From NCBI RefSeq assembly GCF_026239695.1, contig NZ_JAPIVS010000002.1:496001-560000 (forward strand): a DNA stretch of 64,000 nt. The letters run 5' to 3'. The notes under the pieces were generated by a model. That model saw only the letters and a list, made by a program, of their open reading frames with translations, ran no database searches and was not told the DNA's origin. A program made the translations under genes and the position numbers. How positions within the stretch are numbered: position 1 is the stretch's first letter; each line of letters begins with the position of its first letter. The stretch is from Pedobacter sp. MC2016-15. GTDB taxonomy: Bacteria; Bacteroidota; Bacteroidia; Sphingobacteriales; Sphingobacteriaceae. Positions 18,433 through 26,783 of this stretch are shown piece by piece.

Positions 18433-20076
18433 ATGATGAAGATAGCATTAGCGCAACTCAATTACCACATCGGTAACTTTGAATACAATACTAAAAAGAT
18501 CATTGACCATATTGCTTTGGCAAAGGCCGATGGTGCCGACCTGGTCGTTTTTGCAGAACTCGCAGTATGTGGTTATCCGCCACGTGATTTCCTGGAGTTT
18601 GAGGAGTTTATCTCACTGTGTGAAAATGCGGCCAAAGAAATTGCAGCGCATTGCCATGGAATCGCCTGTATCATCGGATTACCGGTGAAAAACGATGCTA
18701 TAGCCGGAAAAGACTTGTTCAATGCCGCCTATTTCATTGAAGAGGGTGCGGTTAAGGCAACAGTAAAAAAAGCCCTGCTGCCAAACTACGATATCTTTGA
18801 TGAGTACCGTTATTTTGAGCCTGCAACAACTTTTGAATGTATAGATTTCAAAGGCACACGCATCGCTTTGACGATCTGTGAAGACCTCTGGAATATCAAC
18901 AATAACCCGCTGTACATCTCTAATCCTATGGATGTGCTGATCACGCAGCAGCCGGACATGATGATCAATATCGCGGCATCCCCGTTTTCTTATCAGCATG
19001 ATGATGAACGTATGGTGGTGTTATCTGATAATGCGAAGAAATACCAGCTGCCATTACTGTATGTGAACCAGGTAGGGGCTCAGACAGAGATCATCTTTGA
19101 CGGCGGTTCGCTGGTTTATGATAAAGAAGGCAACCTGCTGGATGAAATGCCTTATTTTAAAGAGCATTTAAGTACCTATACGCTAAGCAAGGGAACCTTT
19201 GAGGGATTTGTAAAGAAAGAACATGTGAGTGTGCCAGACATCGCCCAGATCCATGATGCGCTGGTGCTGGGGATCAAAGATTATTTCAGCAAGTCGGGAT
19301 TTTCAAAAGCTGTACTGGGATTATCAGGTGGGATAGATTCTGCTATTGTAGCAGCGCTCGCCTGTCGTGCTCTGGGGCCTGAAAATGTGATGGCAGTACT
19401 GATGCCTTCGAAATATTCTTCAGACCATTCCATCAAAGATGCGCTGGACCTTGTGAAAAACTTTGGCTGCAAATACGAGATTATTGAGATCAAAGAAGCA
19501 GCCGATGCATTTGACAGCATGCTGGCCCATGCTTTCGAAGGTTTGCCATTCAACCTGACAGAAGAGAACATCCAGGCGAGGAGCAGGGGCATTGTCGTGA
19601 TGGCTATGTCTAACAAGTTTGGATATATTCTGCTCAATACCTCCAACAAAAGTGAGTGTGCCGTAGGTTATGGTACCTTATACGGAGATATGTGCGGTGC
19701 CATCGGCGTGATCGGGGATGTGTACAAAACACAGATCTATCAGCTGGCACATTATATCAACAAAGACGGAGAGCTCATCCCTGAGAATACGATTGTGAAA
19801 CCACCATCTGCAGAGCTCAGACCAGGACAGAAGGATTCTGACTCCCTGCCGGATTACGATACGCTGGATGCGATACTGTACCAGTTTATCGAGCTGAAAA
19901 AGAGTTCCGCGGCGATTATTGCACAGGGATTTGACGAAACACTCGTGCGCAGGATCATGAAAATGGTAAATGCTGCAGAGTTTAAAAGATACCAGACCCC
20001 ACCCATCCTGCGCGTATCACCAAAAGCTTTTGGTATGGGACGCAGGATGCCTATTGTAGGGAAGTACCTCGCATAA
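18433..20076 (+). CDS. nadE: Glutamine-dependent NAD+ synthetase
   Basis: A 547-residue two-domain enzyme making NAD+ from nicotinate adenine dinucleotide. The N-terminal nitrilase-type glutaminase domain (about residues 1-265) has the Glu in FAELAVCGYPPRDF, the Lys in KKALLPNYDIFDE and the Cys in TICEDLW. The C-terminal synthetase has the PP-loop LSGGIDSAI near residue 298. The start has two consecutive ATGs (18433 and 18436). It lies immediately after the beta-barrel gene and is convergent with lnt. Confidence 0.97.
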   Translation: MMKIALAQLNYHIGNFEYNTKKIIDHIALAKADGADLVVFAELAVCGYPPRDFLEFEEFISLCENAAKEIAAHCHGIACIIGLPVKNDAIAGKDLFNAAYFIEEGAVKATVKKALLPNYDIFDEYRYFEPATTFECIDFKGTRIALTICEDLWNINNNPLYISNPMDVLITQQPDMMINIAASPFSYQHDDERMVVLSDNAKKYQLPLLYVNQVGAQTEIIFDGGSLVYDKEGNLLDEMPYFKEHLSTYTLSKGTFEGFVKKEHVSVPDIAQIHDALVLGIKDYFSKSGFSKAVLGLSGGIDSAIVAALACRALGPENVMAVLMPSKYSSDHSIKDALDLVKNFGCKYEIIEIKEAADAFDSMLAHAFEGLPFNLTEENIQARSRGIVVMAMSNKFGYILLNTSNKSECAVGYGTLYGDMCGAIGVIGDVYKTQIYQLAHYINKDGELIPENTIVKPPSAELRPGQKDSDSLPDYDTLDAILYQFIELKKSSAAIIAQGFDETLVRRIMKMVNAAEFKRYQTPPILRVSPKAFGMGRRMPIVGKYLA

Positions 20077-20078
20077 CA

Positions 20079-21713
20079 TTAAGCCTTACGGGATTTGTTT
20101 CTAAAGAAAATCCCGTAAGGTATAAACAGTGCCATGATGACGCCAATCACACTTAAGATCTGGGCGATAATATCGCCGCTTTTGGTATAAGGTGTCAGCT
20201 GATCATTCAGGTTGATATCCATCTTCAATGCATCACGTGTCCACCATTTCGAAGCTTTCACTACATCACCACGCTGGTTGATAAAACCGGAGATCCCGGT
20301 ATTGGCAGAGCGCACCACCCAGCGGCGGGTCTCAATGGCCCTTAACTTTGCATATTCAAAATGCTGGTCTTTACCATAGGTATTACCCCACCAGCCATCG
20401 TTGGTGATGATGGCGATAAACTGTGCACCATTCTTCACAGACTCCGCAATCCATCCTCCCCAGAGGGATTCATAACAGATTACCGGGGCAACGCCCACAC
20501 CAGCCTGTGAGTAAAATACACCAGGAGCATCCTGCCATCCCCAGCCTGAAACCGTTCCTCCCAGTCCAGAAAATACAGGCGCCAGGAAGGATAAAGTCTC
20601 CGGGAAAGGCATTTTTTCTACGCCGGGTACCAGCTTCGACTTATGATAGAACTGTACATTGCTGGAATTCTCTACCTGCATGGCCGTATTAAAGTTATCA
20701 AAATACAGCCTGCTGTTGGGATCAAATTTTGCGGAAAGCGTCTTTCTGTCGTTGTAAATCTTTATGCTTTCAATACCCGTCAGCAGTGTGCCGTTTTTAT
20801 ATTTGCTTAAAAAATGCTGTGCTTCTTCATACTCCCTGTTGCTGCGGATCCTGTCCTCATCAGCAAAGTTCGGGATCGCCGTTTCCGGCCAGATGAAATA
20901 TTCCGTATTCACCTGCGCCACAGAATCAGACAATTTGGTCATCGTCTTCAGCTGGTCGCCCGAAGAAATACCCCCTGACTTCTCATAGGGATCAATATTA
21001 GGCTGGACAGTAACCACGTTTACGGGCACCGTCTTTTCATTGTAGCTGTAATAGCGGGTCAGGGATATCGCTATGGGTACAATGAGGATTACCAGCCATG
21101 CGATCGCAGGTCTGAACCTCAGATAACCTGTTTGGGTTTTAAACCCTTTATAAGCCTCAAAGGCCAGAATATTACTCAGTAAAATCCATACAGAGCCACC
21201 ATAAACGCCGGTCGACTCATACCACTGTGCCAGCTGGTGCATCGCGGCAAAACCGTTCCCTAAGCTCATCCATGGGAAGGCAAGATCCCAGCAGGCATGC
21301 AGGTATTCCATCATGATATAGAAGGAAACCAGTGCGAGATAGGCTACACTCTTTTTCGTCACCACTTTCTTAAACCTGTACCAGAGCCAGAAAGAAAAGG
21401 TCATTAATAGAGCCCCAAGTCCATATGGAATCAATGAAATAAGGAACGCCACTACAGGACTGTTATAGGCGCTGATGGCGTTATACACCCAGTAGGTGCC
21501 TGCTGTATTCCAGACCAGGAAGGTTAATCCGGCAGTAAGGAAAACCTTCTTACCTGTTTTCTTTTCGCTGGTTTCAACAATCTGGTCCAGCGCAATCAGC
21601 AATGGAACCAAACCCACCAGTAATAACGGAGCGGCAAAAGTATGCGGCGGCCAGGCCAGCCATAAGAGAAATGCGCTTAACAGGGCAAGCAGCAGAGGGT
21701 ATCTTGATTTCAT
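20079..21713 (-). CDS. lnt: Apolipoprotein N-acyltransferase
   Basis: A 544-residue inner-membrane enzyme that adds the third acyl chain to lipoproteins. About six N-terminal transmembrane helices (residues 1-200) precede the periplasmic nitrilase-fold domain with the catalytic Glu in WPETAIP, the Lys in YHKSKLVPGVEKMP and the Cys in VICYESLWG. One C-terminal helix follows. Triacylated lipoproteins are expected here, which agrees with the many lipobox proteins in this window. Confidence 0.95.
   Translation of the reverse strand: MKSRYPLLLALLSAFLLWLAWPPHTFAAPLLLVGLVPLLIALDQIVETSEKKTGKKVFLTAGLTFLVWNTAGTYWVYNAISAYNSPVVAFLISLIPYGLGALLMTFSFWLWYRFKKVVTKKSVAYLALVSFYIMMEYLHACWDLAFPWMSLGNGFAAMHQLAQWYESTGVYGGSVWILLSNILAFEAYKGFKTQTGYLRFRPAIAWLVILIVPIAISLTRYYSYNEKTVPVNVVTVQPNIDPYEKSGGISSGDQLKTMTKLSDSVAQVNTEYFIWPETAIPNFADEDRIRSNREYEEAQHFLSKYKNGTLLTGIESIKIYNDRKTLSAKFDPNSRLYFDNFNTAMQVENSSNVQFYHKSKLVPGVEKMPFPETLSFLAPVFSGLGGTVSGWGWQDAPGVFYSQAGVGVAPVICYESLWGGWIAESVKNGAQFIAIITNDGWWGNTYGKDQHFEYAKLRAIETRRWVVRSANTGISGFINQRGDVVKASKWWTRDALKMDINLNDQLTPYTKSGDIIAQILSVIGVIMALFIPYGIFFRNKSRKA
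20084..20120. other. Strong hairpin at the nadE/lnt convergent junction
   Basis: A perfect 12-bp inverted repeat CCTTACGGGATT / AATCCCGTAAGG with a 13-nt loop, lying inside the last codons of lnt and just beyond the nadE stop. No T tract follows on either strand, so it is not a standard intrinsic terminator. It may still define both 3' ends. Confidence 0.6.
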
Positions 21714-21726
21714 TGATGTGTAAGAA

Positions 21727-22389
21727 CTAGAAACTATCTAATATATCTGCCTTTTTGGCTTCATATTCTTCCTGGGTGATCAGCTGTTTATCATATAAAG
21801 TCTTCAGTTTACGCAGTTTCAGCGTCGTTTCATCTTCAGGCTCTTCAACTGGTGCCGCAGGAATAACGGGAGTTTCCGCTACCGGCGTCTCTGCTGCGGT
21901 AATGTCTACAAAAGGAATATCTATCGCAGAGGGATGGCGTTCAGTTGTACCAGACTGCTGTGCCCTGCGTTCTGCCTGCTCCGCCTGTTGCTGCTGCTCT
22001 TTAAATCCTTCCAGCTGCTCATAGGCCGCCTGGTACAATTTGCGGGCCTGCGCTTTAGGAATATATTCAGTGATAATATTCTCACCATGCTGAGGCACAC
22101 AGATAAACTTGGATCCAAACAGCTCTTCCTTGAAAGATACCTCTTTGATACTTTTCCAGGAGATATCCTTAAAATTCATCGTAATACCGAAGTTAGCCGG
22201 CTCACAATAGAAGATCCGTTTATTACTGACAGCGATACAGTCCGGAAGCAGGTTCACTGCAGGTTTCTTTTGCACCGCCAGGTAAATCAGCTCCTCGTTA
22301 GTTGTCAGCATATCATTCAGTTTGCCCAAAACTTTTTCTACAGCTTTAGGGTCCTGCTCGTCACTTAAAAATCTATCTATTAAAATCAT
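21727..22389 (-). CDS. PH-domain protein with C-terminal SHOCT motif
   Basis: A 220-residue soluble protein. The N-terminal half (about 1-125) resembles bacterial PH-like domains (ISNKRIFY-type core: CIAVSNKRIFYCEPANFG, then DISWKSIKEVSF). A Gln/Ala-rich and Pro/Glu-rich linker follows, and the last 32 residues (LRKLKTLYDKQLITQEEYEAKKADIL) form a SHOCT motif, which mediates oligomerisation or partner binding. No enzymatic motif is visible. It lies between rsmI and lnt on the same strand, with short gaps. Confidence 0.75.
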   Translation of the reverse strand: MILIDRFLSDEQDPKAVEKVLGKLNDMLTTNEELIYLAVQKKPAVNLLPDCIAVSNKRIFYCEPANFGITMNFKDISWKSIKEVSFKEELFGSKFICVPQHGENIITEYIPKAQARKLYQAAYEQLEGFKEQQQQAEQAERRAQQSGTTERHPSAIDIPFVDITAAETPVAETPVIPAAPVEEPEDETTLKLRKLKTLYDKQLITQEEYEAKKADILDSF

Positions 22390-22400
22390 CGTATGTTCAA

Positions 22401-23111
22401 TTAATCTTTCTCGTAAGAACGTTTTTCCTTTTTAGTTTCCTCTTTACCGGCAACACAAATTACAAATTCGCCTTTTAATATATTGTTTTCAAAATGTGAT
22501 TTTATTTCGGTCAATGTGCCCCTGACAGTCTCCTCGTACATCTTCGTCAGCTCGCGGCTTACCGAGGCCTGTCTTTCTTCACCAAAAAACTGCGCAAACT
22601 CTTCAAGGGTTTTCAGCAGGCGGTGCGGACTTTCATAGAGGATGATGGTTCTCTCTTCTTCGGCGAGTTTCTTCATCCTTGTCTGACGCCCCTTTTTTAC
22701 CGGCAGAAAACCTTCAAACACAAAAGCATCCGTAGGCAGCCCTGAATTTACCAGTGCCGGCACAAAGGCTGTTGCTCCCGGTAAACACTCCACAGGCAGC
22801 TCATTCTTCAGCACCTCGCGCACCAGAAAGAAACCCGGGTCGGATATCGCCGGGGTACCTGCGTCTGAGATCAGCGCTACGCTCTTGCCTTCCTTCAGAA
22901 ACTTAATAATTTCTGAGGTCGCTTTATGTTCATTGTGCTGATGATGCGAATAAGCTTTTTTGTCAATGCCGAAGTGCTTCAGCAAAGGTGCACTTGTGCG
23001 GGTATCTTCAGCCAGGATCACGTCGGCTTCCTTCAATATGCGGACAGCCCTGAAGGTCATATCTTCGAGGTTTCCTATAGGTGTAGGCACCAGAAATAGT
23101 TTACCGCCCAT
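22401..23111 (-). CDS. rsmI: 16S rRNA (cytidine1402-2'-O)-methyltransferase
   Basis: A SAM-dependent tetrapyrrole-methylase-fold enzyme that methylates C1402 of 16S rRNA. Signatures are LFLVPTPIGNLEDMT, VILAEDTRTS, SDAGTPAISDPG and ECLPGATAFVPAL. I place the start at the ATG at 23111 (236 residues), because the in-frame TTG at 23123 lies inside the ribosome binding site GGAG that serves this ATG. The gene diverges from serS across 44 bases. Confidence 0.95.
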   Translation of the reverse strand: MGGKLFLVPTPIGNLEDMTFRAVRILKEADVILAEDTRTSAPLLKHFGIDKKAYSHHQHNEHKATSEIIKFLKEGKSVALISDAGTPAISDPGFFLVREVLKNELPVECLPGATAFVPALVNSGLPTDAFVFEGFLPVKKGRQTRMKKLAEEERTIILYESPHRLLKTLEEFAQFFGEERQASVSRELTKMYEETVRGTLTEIKSHFENNILKGEFVICVAGKEETKKEKRSYEKD

Positions 23112-23131
23112 ATTATTCTCCAAACTCTTGT

Positions 23132-23139
23132 TATATTTG
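23132..23139 (+). promoter_or_regulatory. -7 promoter element for serS
   Basis: TATATTTG matches TAnnTTTG exactly, 16 bases before the serS ATG. Confidence 0.45.
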
Positions 23140-23155
23140 TTAAAAAATTTAAATA

Positions 23156-24427
23156 ATGCTGCAAGTTAACTATATCCGTGAAAATAGAGAGAAAGTTTTA
23201 GAACGCTTAAGTGTCCGCAATTTTAAACAACCAGAGCTGGTTGATGAAATCATCAGGTTTGATGAAGAACGCAGACAAACTCAAACTTCGCTGGATAACC
23301 TTTCTGCGATCGCCAATGCAAACGCCAAACAGGTTGGTGAGCTGATGCGCACAGGTAAAAAAGAAGAAGCTGAAGTGCTTAAAACACAGACGGCAAACAG
23401 TAAGGAGCAAAGTAAAGTCCTGTCAGAGCAACTGGCAGTGGTAGAGCAGCAGCTTTACCAGGCGCTTGTGCAGTTGCCAAACCTGCCGGGCGAGCAGGTG
23501 CCTTCAGGTGCTACGCCGGAAGATAATGAAGTAACCTACCTGCACGGTGCACCGGCAGAATTACATGGCAATGCTTTACCACACTGGGAGCTGACGGCTA
23601 AATACGACATTATAGATTTTGAACTCGGCACCAAAATTACCGGCGCAGGATTTCCTGTATACAAAGGTAAGGGAGCCCGTTTACAGCGGGCGCTGATCAA
23701 CTTCTTCCTCGACCGTGCTACAGCAGCCGGATACAGGGAGATGCAGGTGCCACTGATGGTAAACGAAGCTTCAGGTTTTGGAACAGGGCAGCTGCCTGAT
23801 AAAGAAGGACAGATGTACCACTCTACAGTGGACAACCTGTACCTGATCCCTACTGCTGAGGTTCCTGTAACCAACCTTTACCGGGATGTGATCCTCAAAG
23901 AAGATGAGCTGCCAATAAAAAATACGGCCTATACACCATGTTTCCGTCGTGAGGCAGGTTCATATGGTGCGCATGTGCGCGGATTGAACAGGTTGCACCA
24001 GTTTGATAAAGTAGAATTGGTACAGGTGGTACATCCAGATCAGTCTTACGCCATTCTCGAAGAGATGAGCACTTATGTGCAGTCATTACTACAGGATCTG
24101 GGTTTACATTACCGCGTACTGCGTCTATGTGGCGGTGATATGGGTTTTACCTCGGCCATGACGTATGATATGGAGGTTTGGAGTGCAGCGCAGCAACGCT
24201 GGCTGGAAGTATCTTCAGTATCCAACTTCGAGGCTTACCAGGCCAACCGTTTAAAACTAAGGTTCAAAGGTGCTACAGGTAAAACGCAGCTGGCACATAC
24301 TTTAAACGGAAGTGCTTTGGCATTACCACGTATTGTAGCTGCCATCCTGGAGAACTACCAGACTGAAGAGGGGGTAATCATCCCTGAGGTACTGAGACCT
24401 TATACTGGTTTTGACCGTATCGACTAA
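23156..24427 (+). CDS. serS: Seryl-tRNA synthetase
   Basis: A 423-residue class II synthetase. The N-terminal coiled-coil arm (about residues 30-105, rich in Gln, Lys and Glu) contacts the long variable arm of tRNA-Ser. Motif 2 is FRREAGSYGAHVRGLNRLHQF and motif 3 is near ALALPRIVAAILENYQ. The serine site contains TAEVPVTNLY. The gene ends at a strong hairpin terminator shared with the convergent small gene. Confidence 0.97.
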   Translation: MLQVNYIRENREKVLERLSVRNFKQPELVDEIIRFDEERRQTQTSLDNLSAIANANAKQVGELMRTGKKEEAEVLKTQTANSKEQSKVLSEQLAVVEQQLYQALVQLPNLPGEQVPSGATPEDNEVTYLHGAPAELHGNALPHWELTAKYDIIDFELGTKITGAGFPVYKGKGARLQRALINFFLDRATAAGYREMQVPLMVNEASGFGTGQLPDKEGQMYHSTVDNLYLIPTAEVPVTNLYRDVILKEDELPIKNTAYTPCFRREAGSYGAHVRGLNRLHQFDKVELVQVVHPDQSYAILEEMSTYVQSLLQDLGLHYRVLRLCGGDMGFTSAMTYDMEVWSAAQQRWLEVSSVSNFEAYQANRLKLRFKGATGKTQLAHTLNGSALALPRIVAAILENYQTEEGVIIPEVLRPYTGFDRID

Positions 24428-24441
24428 TCAGCACCAGACAT

Positions 24442-24479
24442 AAAAAAAGCTCCATCTAATGCAGATGGAGCTTTTTTTA
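24442..24479. terminator. Bidirectional terminator after serS
   Basis: AGCTCCATCT / AGATGGAGCT (24448-24457 and 24463-24472) with a 5-nt loop, flanked by A and T runs on both sides, at a convergent junction. Confidence 0.9.
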
Positions 24480-24496
24480 TAAGATAAATCCTCAGA

Positions 24497-24805
24497 TTAT
24501 AAAATCAGGATCAATAATAGGATAATGATGATAATTGCACCTACTGAAAGATAAACACCTCCACCCATTGCACGGGCTTCTTTTTTCATCTCTCTAAGTT
24601 CTTTACGCAATTCTTTTCTCTCAGCTTTAGACATATTAGATTTGTCCATTGCTTTGATTTCCTCAACACGGTTTGTGATTTTTTCCAACTGAGCTTTTTG
24701 CTCCATTGTCATTTCCACTTTGTCTTTAGTTGTTGCTGCAGAAACAGTGTTCATGCTAATACCTAACATGAAGATCAGGGCGAAAGAGTAAATTAATTTT
24801 TTCAT
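24497..24805 (-). CDS. Small secreted helical protein with C-terminal membrane anchor
   Basis: A 102-residue protein with a signal peptide ending near NTVSAA. A highly charged helical middle (about residues 27-78, rich in Lys, Glu and Met) is followed by a Gly-Gly-Gly linker and a very hydrophobic C-terminal segment made almost only of Ile and Leu (about 83-102). I recall similar uncharacterised proteins widely in Bacteroidota. The charged helix may be a coiled coil on the periplasmic side. Function unknown. Confidence 0.6.
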   Translation of the reverse strand: MKKLIYSFALIFMLGISMNTVSAATTKDKVEMTMEQKAQLEKITNRVEEIKAMDKSNMSKAERKELRKELREMKKEARAMGGGVYLSVGAIIIIILLLILIL

Positions 24806-24850
24806 AACGATTTAAGTTGAGTTTTAATTGTACGTGATACCTCTACTAAA

Positions 24851-24880
24851 ACAAAAAACCTACCAAAAGTTTTGGTAGGT
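24851..24880 (-). terminator. Terminator of the SIMPL-domain gene
   Basis: On the minus strand the hairpin ACCTACCAAAA / TTTTGGTAGGT is followed by TTTTTTGTTTT. It lies about 100 bases after the stop of the SIMPL-domain gene. Confidence 0.7.
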
Positions 24881-24977
24881 CTCTTTTATGCTAAAATTGG
24901 TTAATTGTGCTGAAAAAGCCTTTTTTTTATCTCTGCTGATAAAATTTATCTTTTTGTGCTGTCTACTCTAGTGGTCA

Positions 24978-25685
24978 TTACTTGATTTCGAACACTGTAT
25001 TCATCACATAGCTGAGCTTGATCTTCTTGAAATCAATCTCCGGAGCAGGTGCATCTTCAGCAAGTGCGTTGTTGCCCCTTAACATGATCCTGCTGGCAGC
25101 ATACATTGGCTGAGGATAAGTCTCATTGTTGATCTCCTGGATATCCAGCACACTGCCCAGCTGATTGCCCAGCGCTTCAACAAGGTAAGTTGCTTTGGCT
25201 TTGGCAGACTGCAGTGCTTTAATTTTAAGCTCCTTTTTCAGTGCTTCAATTTTGGAGTACTCATAGCTGTCCACATTGGTGTAAGCTACCCCTTTGGCAT
25301 CCACATCACCAATGATTGCATTCCATTTGTTCAGGTCCGTTACTTTCAGGCGGTATTGTTTACTCACCAGGAAGTCCGGGTTTTTCTTTTTCTGCGCGGC
25401 AGTATTGTATCCCGACAGGTTACTGATCATCAGGTTTTCCTTAGAGATACCGGCAGCCTGTATCGCATTATACAGTTGTGTTTCCAGTTCATTGATCTCT
25501 ACCTTTTTCTTGCTGTTGCCATCTTTCAGGTATTCCTTTAATGAAATGCTGATATAGATAATATCAGGCGTCACTTCTGTTTCTGCTGTTCCGCTAACGT
25601 TGATCTTTTTACGCAGGTCTGCCTGCTGGGCCATGGCACTTACACTAAATAAGGCTACAAGGGCAAAGGTGAATAAGTGTTTCAT
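24978..25685 (-). CDS. SIMPL (DUF541) domain periplasmic protein
   Basis: The start is placed at the ATG at 25685, which gives a clean signal peptide (MKHLFTFALVALFSVSAMAQ). Upstream in-frame codons back to 25781 would add an implausible leader that overlaps the terminator of the previous operon. The mature 215 residues fit the SIMPL/DUF541 family: KINVSGTAETEVTPDIIYISI at the N-terminus and KALQSAKAKATYLVEALG in the C-terminal half. These proteins are oligomeric and periplasmic, with members linked to stress protection; the molecular role is unclear. Confidence 0.85.
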   Translation of the reverse strand: MKHLFTFALVALFSVSAMAQQADLRKKINVSGTAETEVTPDIIYISISLKEYLKDGNSKKKVEINELETQLYNAIQAAGISKENLMISNLSGYNTAAQKKKNPDFLVSKQYRLKVTDLNKWNAIIGDVDAKGVAYTNVDSYEYSKIEALKKELKIKALQSAKAKATYLVEALGNQLGSVLDIQEINNETYPQPMYAASRIMLRGNNALAEDAPAPEIDFKKIKLSYVMNTVFEIK

Positions 25686-25739
25686 AATACTTCTGTTTGT
25701 GTGTATACAGGATAGATGTAATAAATATGCCAATTCCAT

Positions 25740-25776
25740 AAAAAACGCCCGCATTTTTTGTGCGGGCGTTTTTTTA
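25740..25776 (-). terminator. Terminator of the ileS-dksA-lspA operon
   Basis: ACGCCCGCA / TGCGGGCGT (25745-25753 and 25761-25769) with an A-run on one side and a T-run on the other. On the minus strand it follows lspA. Confidence 0.9.
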
Positions 25777-25789
25777 ATCATGTATGTCG

Positions 25790-26392
25790 TTAATCTTCAA
25801 CCATTTCATTATTGGGGCCAATCTCTTCTTTCACCTCTTCCTTAAAATAACTTTTCTGGAAGATCAGGATGGCAATCACACCTACTGAGATGGCGGCATC
25901 TGCAATGTTAAACACCGGTCTGAAGAAGATATAATCCTGACCACCCCAGATAGGGACCCAGCGGGGGAAGATACCTTCCAGTATCGGGAAGTAAAACATG
26001 TCCACCACCCTTCCGTGGAAGAGCGCGGCATAGCCGTAGATTTTTCCGTAGATCACCGAGTCAATGATATTACCCAGTGCGCCAGAAAAGATCAGCGCCA
26101 CGTTTAAAATCAGCCCTCTGTGGTATTTATGTTTGATCAGGTGTACCAGCCCGTAGCCGATACCTGCTACAGCGCCGATTCTGAACAGCGATAATGCCAG
26201 TTTCCCGAATTCGCCGCCAAACTCCATTCCAAAGGCCATTCCGTTATTTTCAGTGAAATGTATAATGAACCAGTTGCCAATGACCTTAAACTCCTGGCCA
26301 ATGTACATATTGGTTTTGATCCATGTCTTCAGTGCCTGATCGGCAAGCAACACAAGGAATATCACCAGCAATGGTTTAGTATAACCTTTCAT
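25790..26392 (-). CDS. lspA: Lipoprotein signal peptidase (signal peptidase II)
   Basis: A 200-residue inner-membrane aspartyl protease that cuts prolipoproteins before the lipidated Cys. Four hydrophobic helices are visible. The two catalytic Asp regions are GALGNIIDSVIYG and VFNIADAAISVGV. An insertion of about 35 residues lies between them, longer than in E. coli LspA and normal for the phylum. Its start overlaps the stop of the dksA-like gene by one base (TAATG), so the two are translationally coupled. Confidence 0.95.
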   Translation of the reverse strand: MKGYTKPLLVIFLVLLADQALKTWIKTNMYIGQEFKVIGNWFIIHFTENNGMAFGMEFGGEFGKLALSLFRIGAVAGIGYGLVHLIKHKYHRGLILNVALIFSGALGNIIDSVIYGKIYGYAALFHGRVVDMFYFPILEGIFPRWVPIWGGQDYIFFRPVFNIADAAISVGVIAILIFQKSYFKEEVKEEIGPNNEMVED

Positions 26393-26775
26393 TATGCCTG
26401 CTTCAGTTTAGCTTCCATACTTAATGTGGCGTGAGGTACTGCACGCAGACGTTCTTTCTGGATCAGTTTACCCGTTTCACGGCAGATACCATATGTTTTA
26501 TTCTCGATGCGCACCAGGGCAGCCTCTAAGTTATCAATGAATTTTTTCTGACGCGCTGCAAGCTGGTTTAGCTGCTCTTTCTCCATTGTTGCTGATCCGT
26601 CTTCCAGAGTTTTGTACGTTCCTGAAGTATCTTCAGTACCGTTAGAATTTGGACTGCTTAATGAATTCGTTAAATCAAGAAATTCCTCTCTGGCCATACG
26701 AAGTTTGTCTTGTATAAGCACTTTAAATTCTTGAAGTTCGCTATCCGAGTAACGCGTTTTGTTCGGGTTTTCCAT
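26392..26775 (-). CDS. DksA/TraR-family protein without the full zinc finger
   Basis: A 127-residue protein with a coiled-coil N-terminal half and a C-terminal globular part TYGICRETGKLIQKERLRAVPHATL. Classical DksA has four Cys binding zinc; here only the first Cys position is kept, so the finger is not metal-bound. DksA-fold proteins enter the RNA polymerase secondary channel and act with ppGpp, but the acidic tip (usually DxxDxA) is not obvious. It sits between ileS and lspA in one operon. Confidence 0.85.
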   Translation of the reverse strand: MENPNKTRYSDSELQEFKVLIQDKLRMAREEFLDLTNSLSSPNSNGTEDTSGTYKTLEDGSATMEKEQLNQLAARQKKFIDNLEAALVRIENKTYGICRETGKLIQKERLRAVPHATLSMEAKLKQA

Positions 26776-26783
26776 AAATCTAT

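Noticed and set aside
25686..25781. Longer N-terminus for the SIMPL protein
   Set aside because: It would read through the terminator of the ileS operon and bury the signal peptide.
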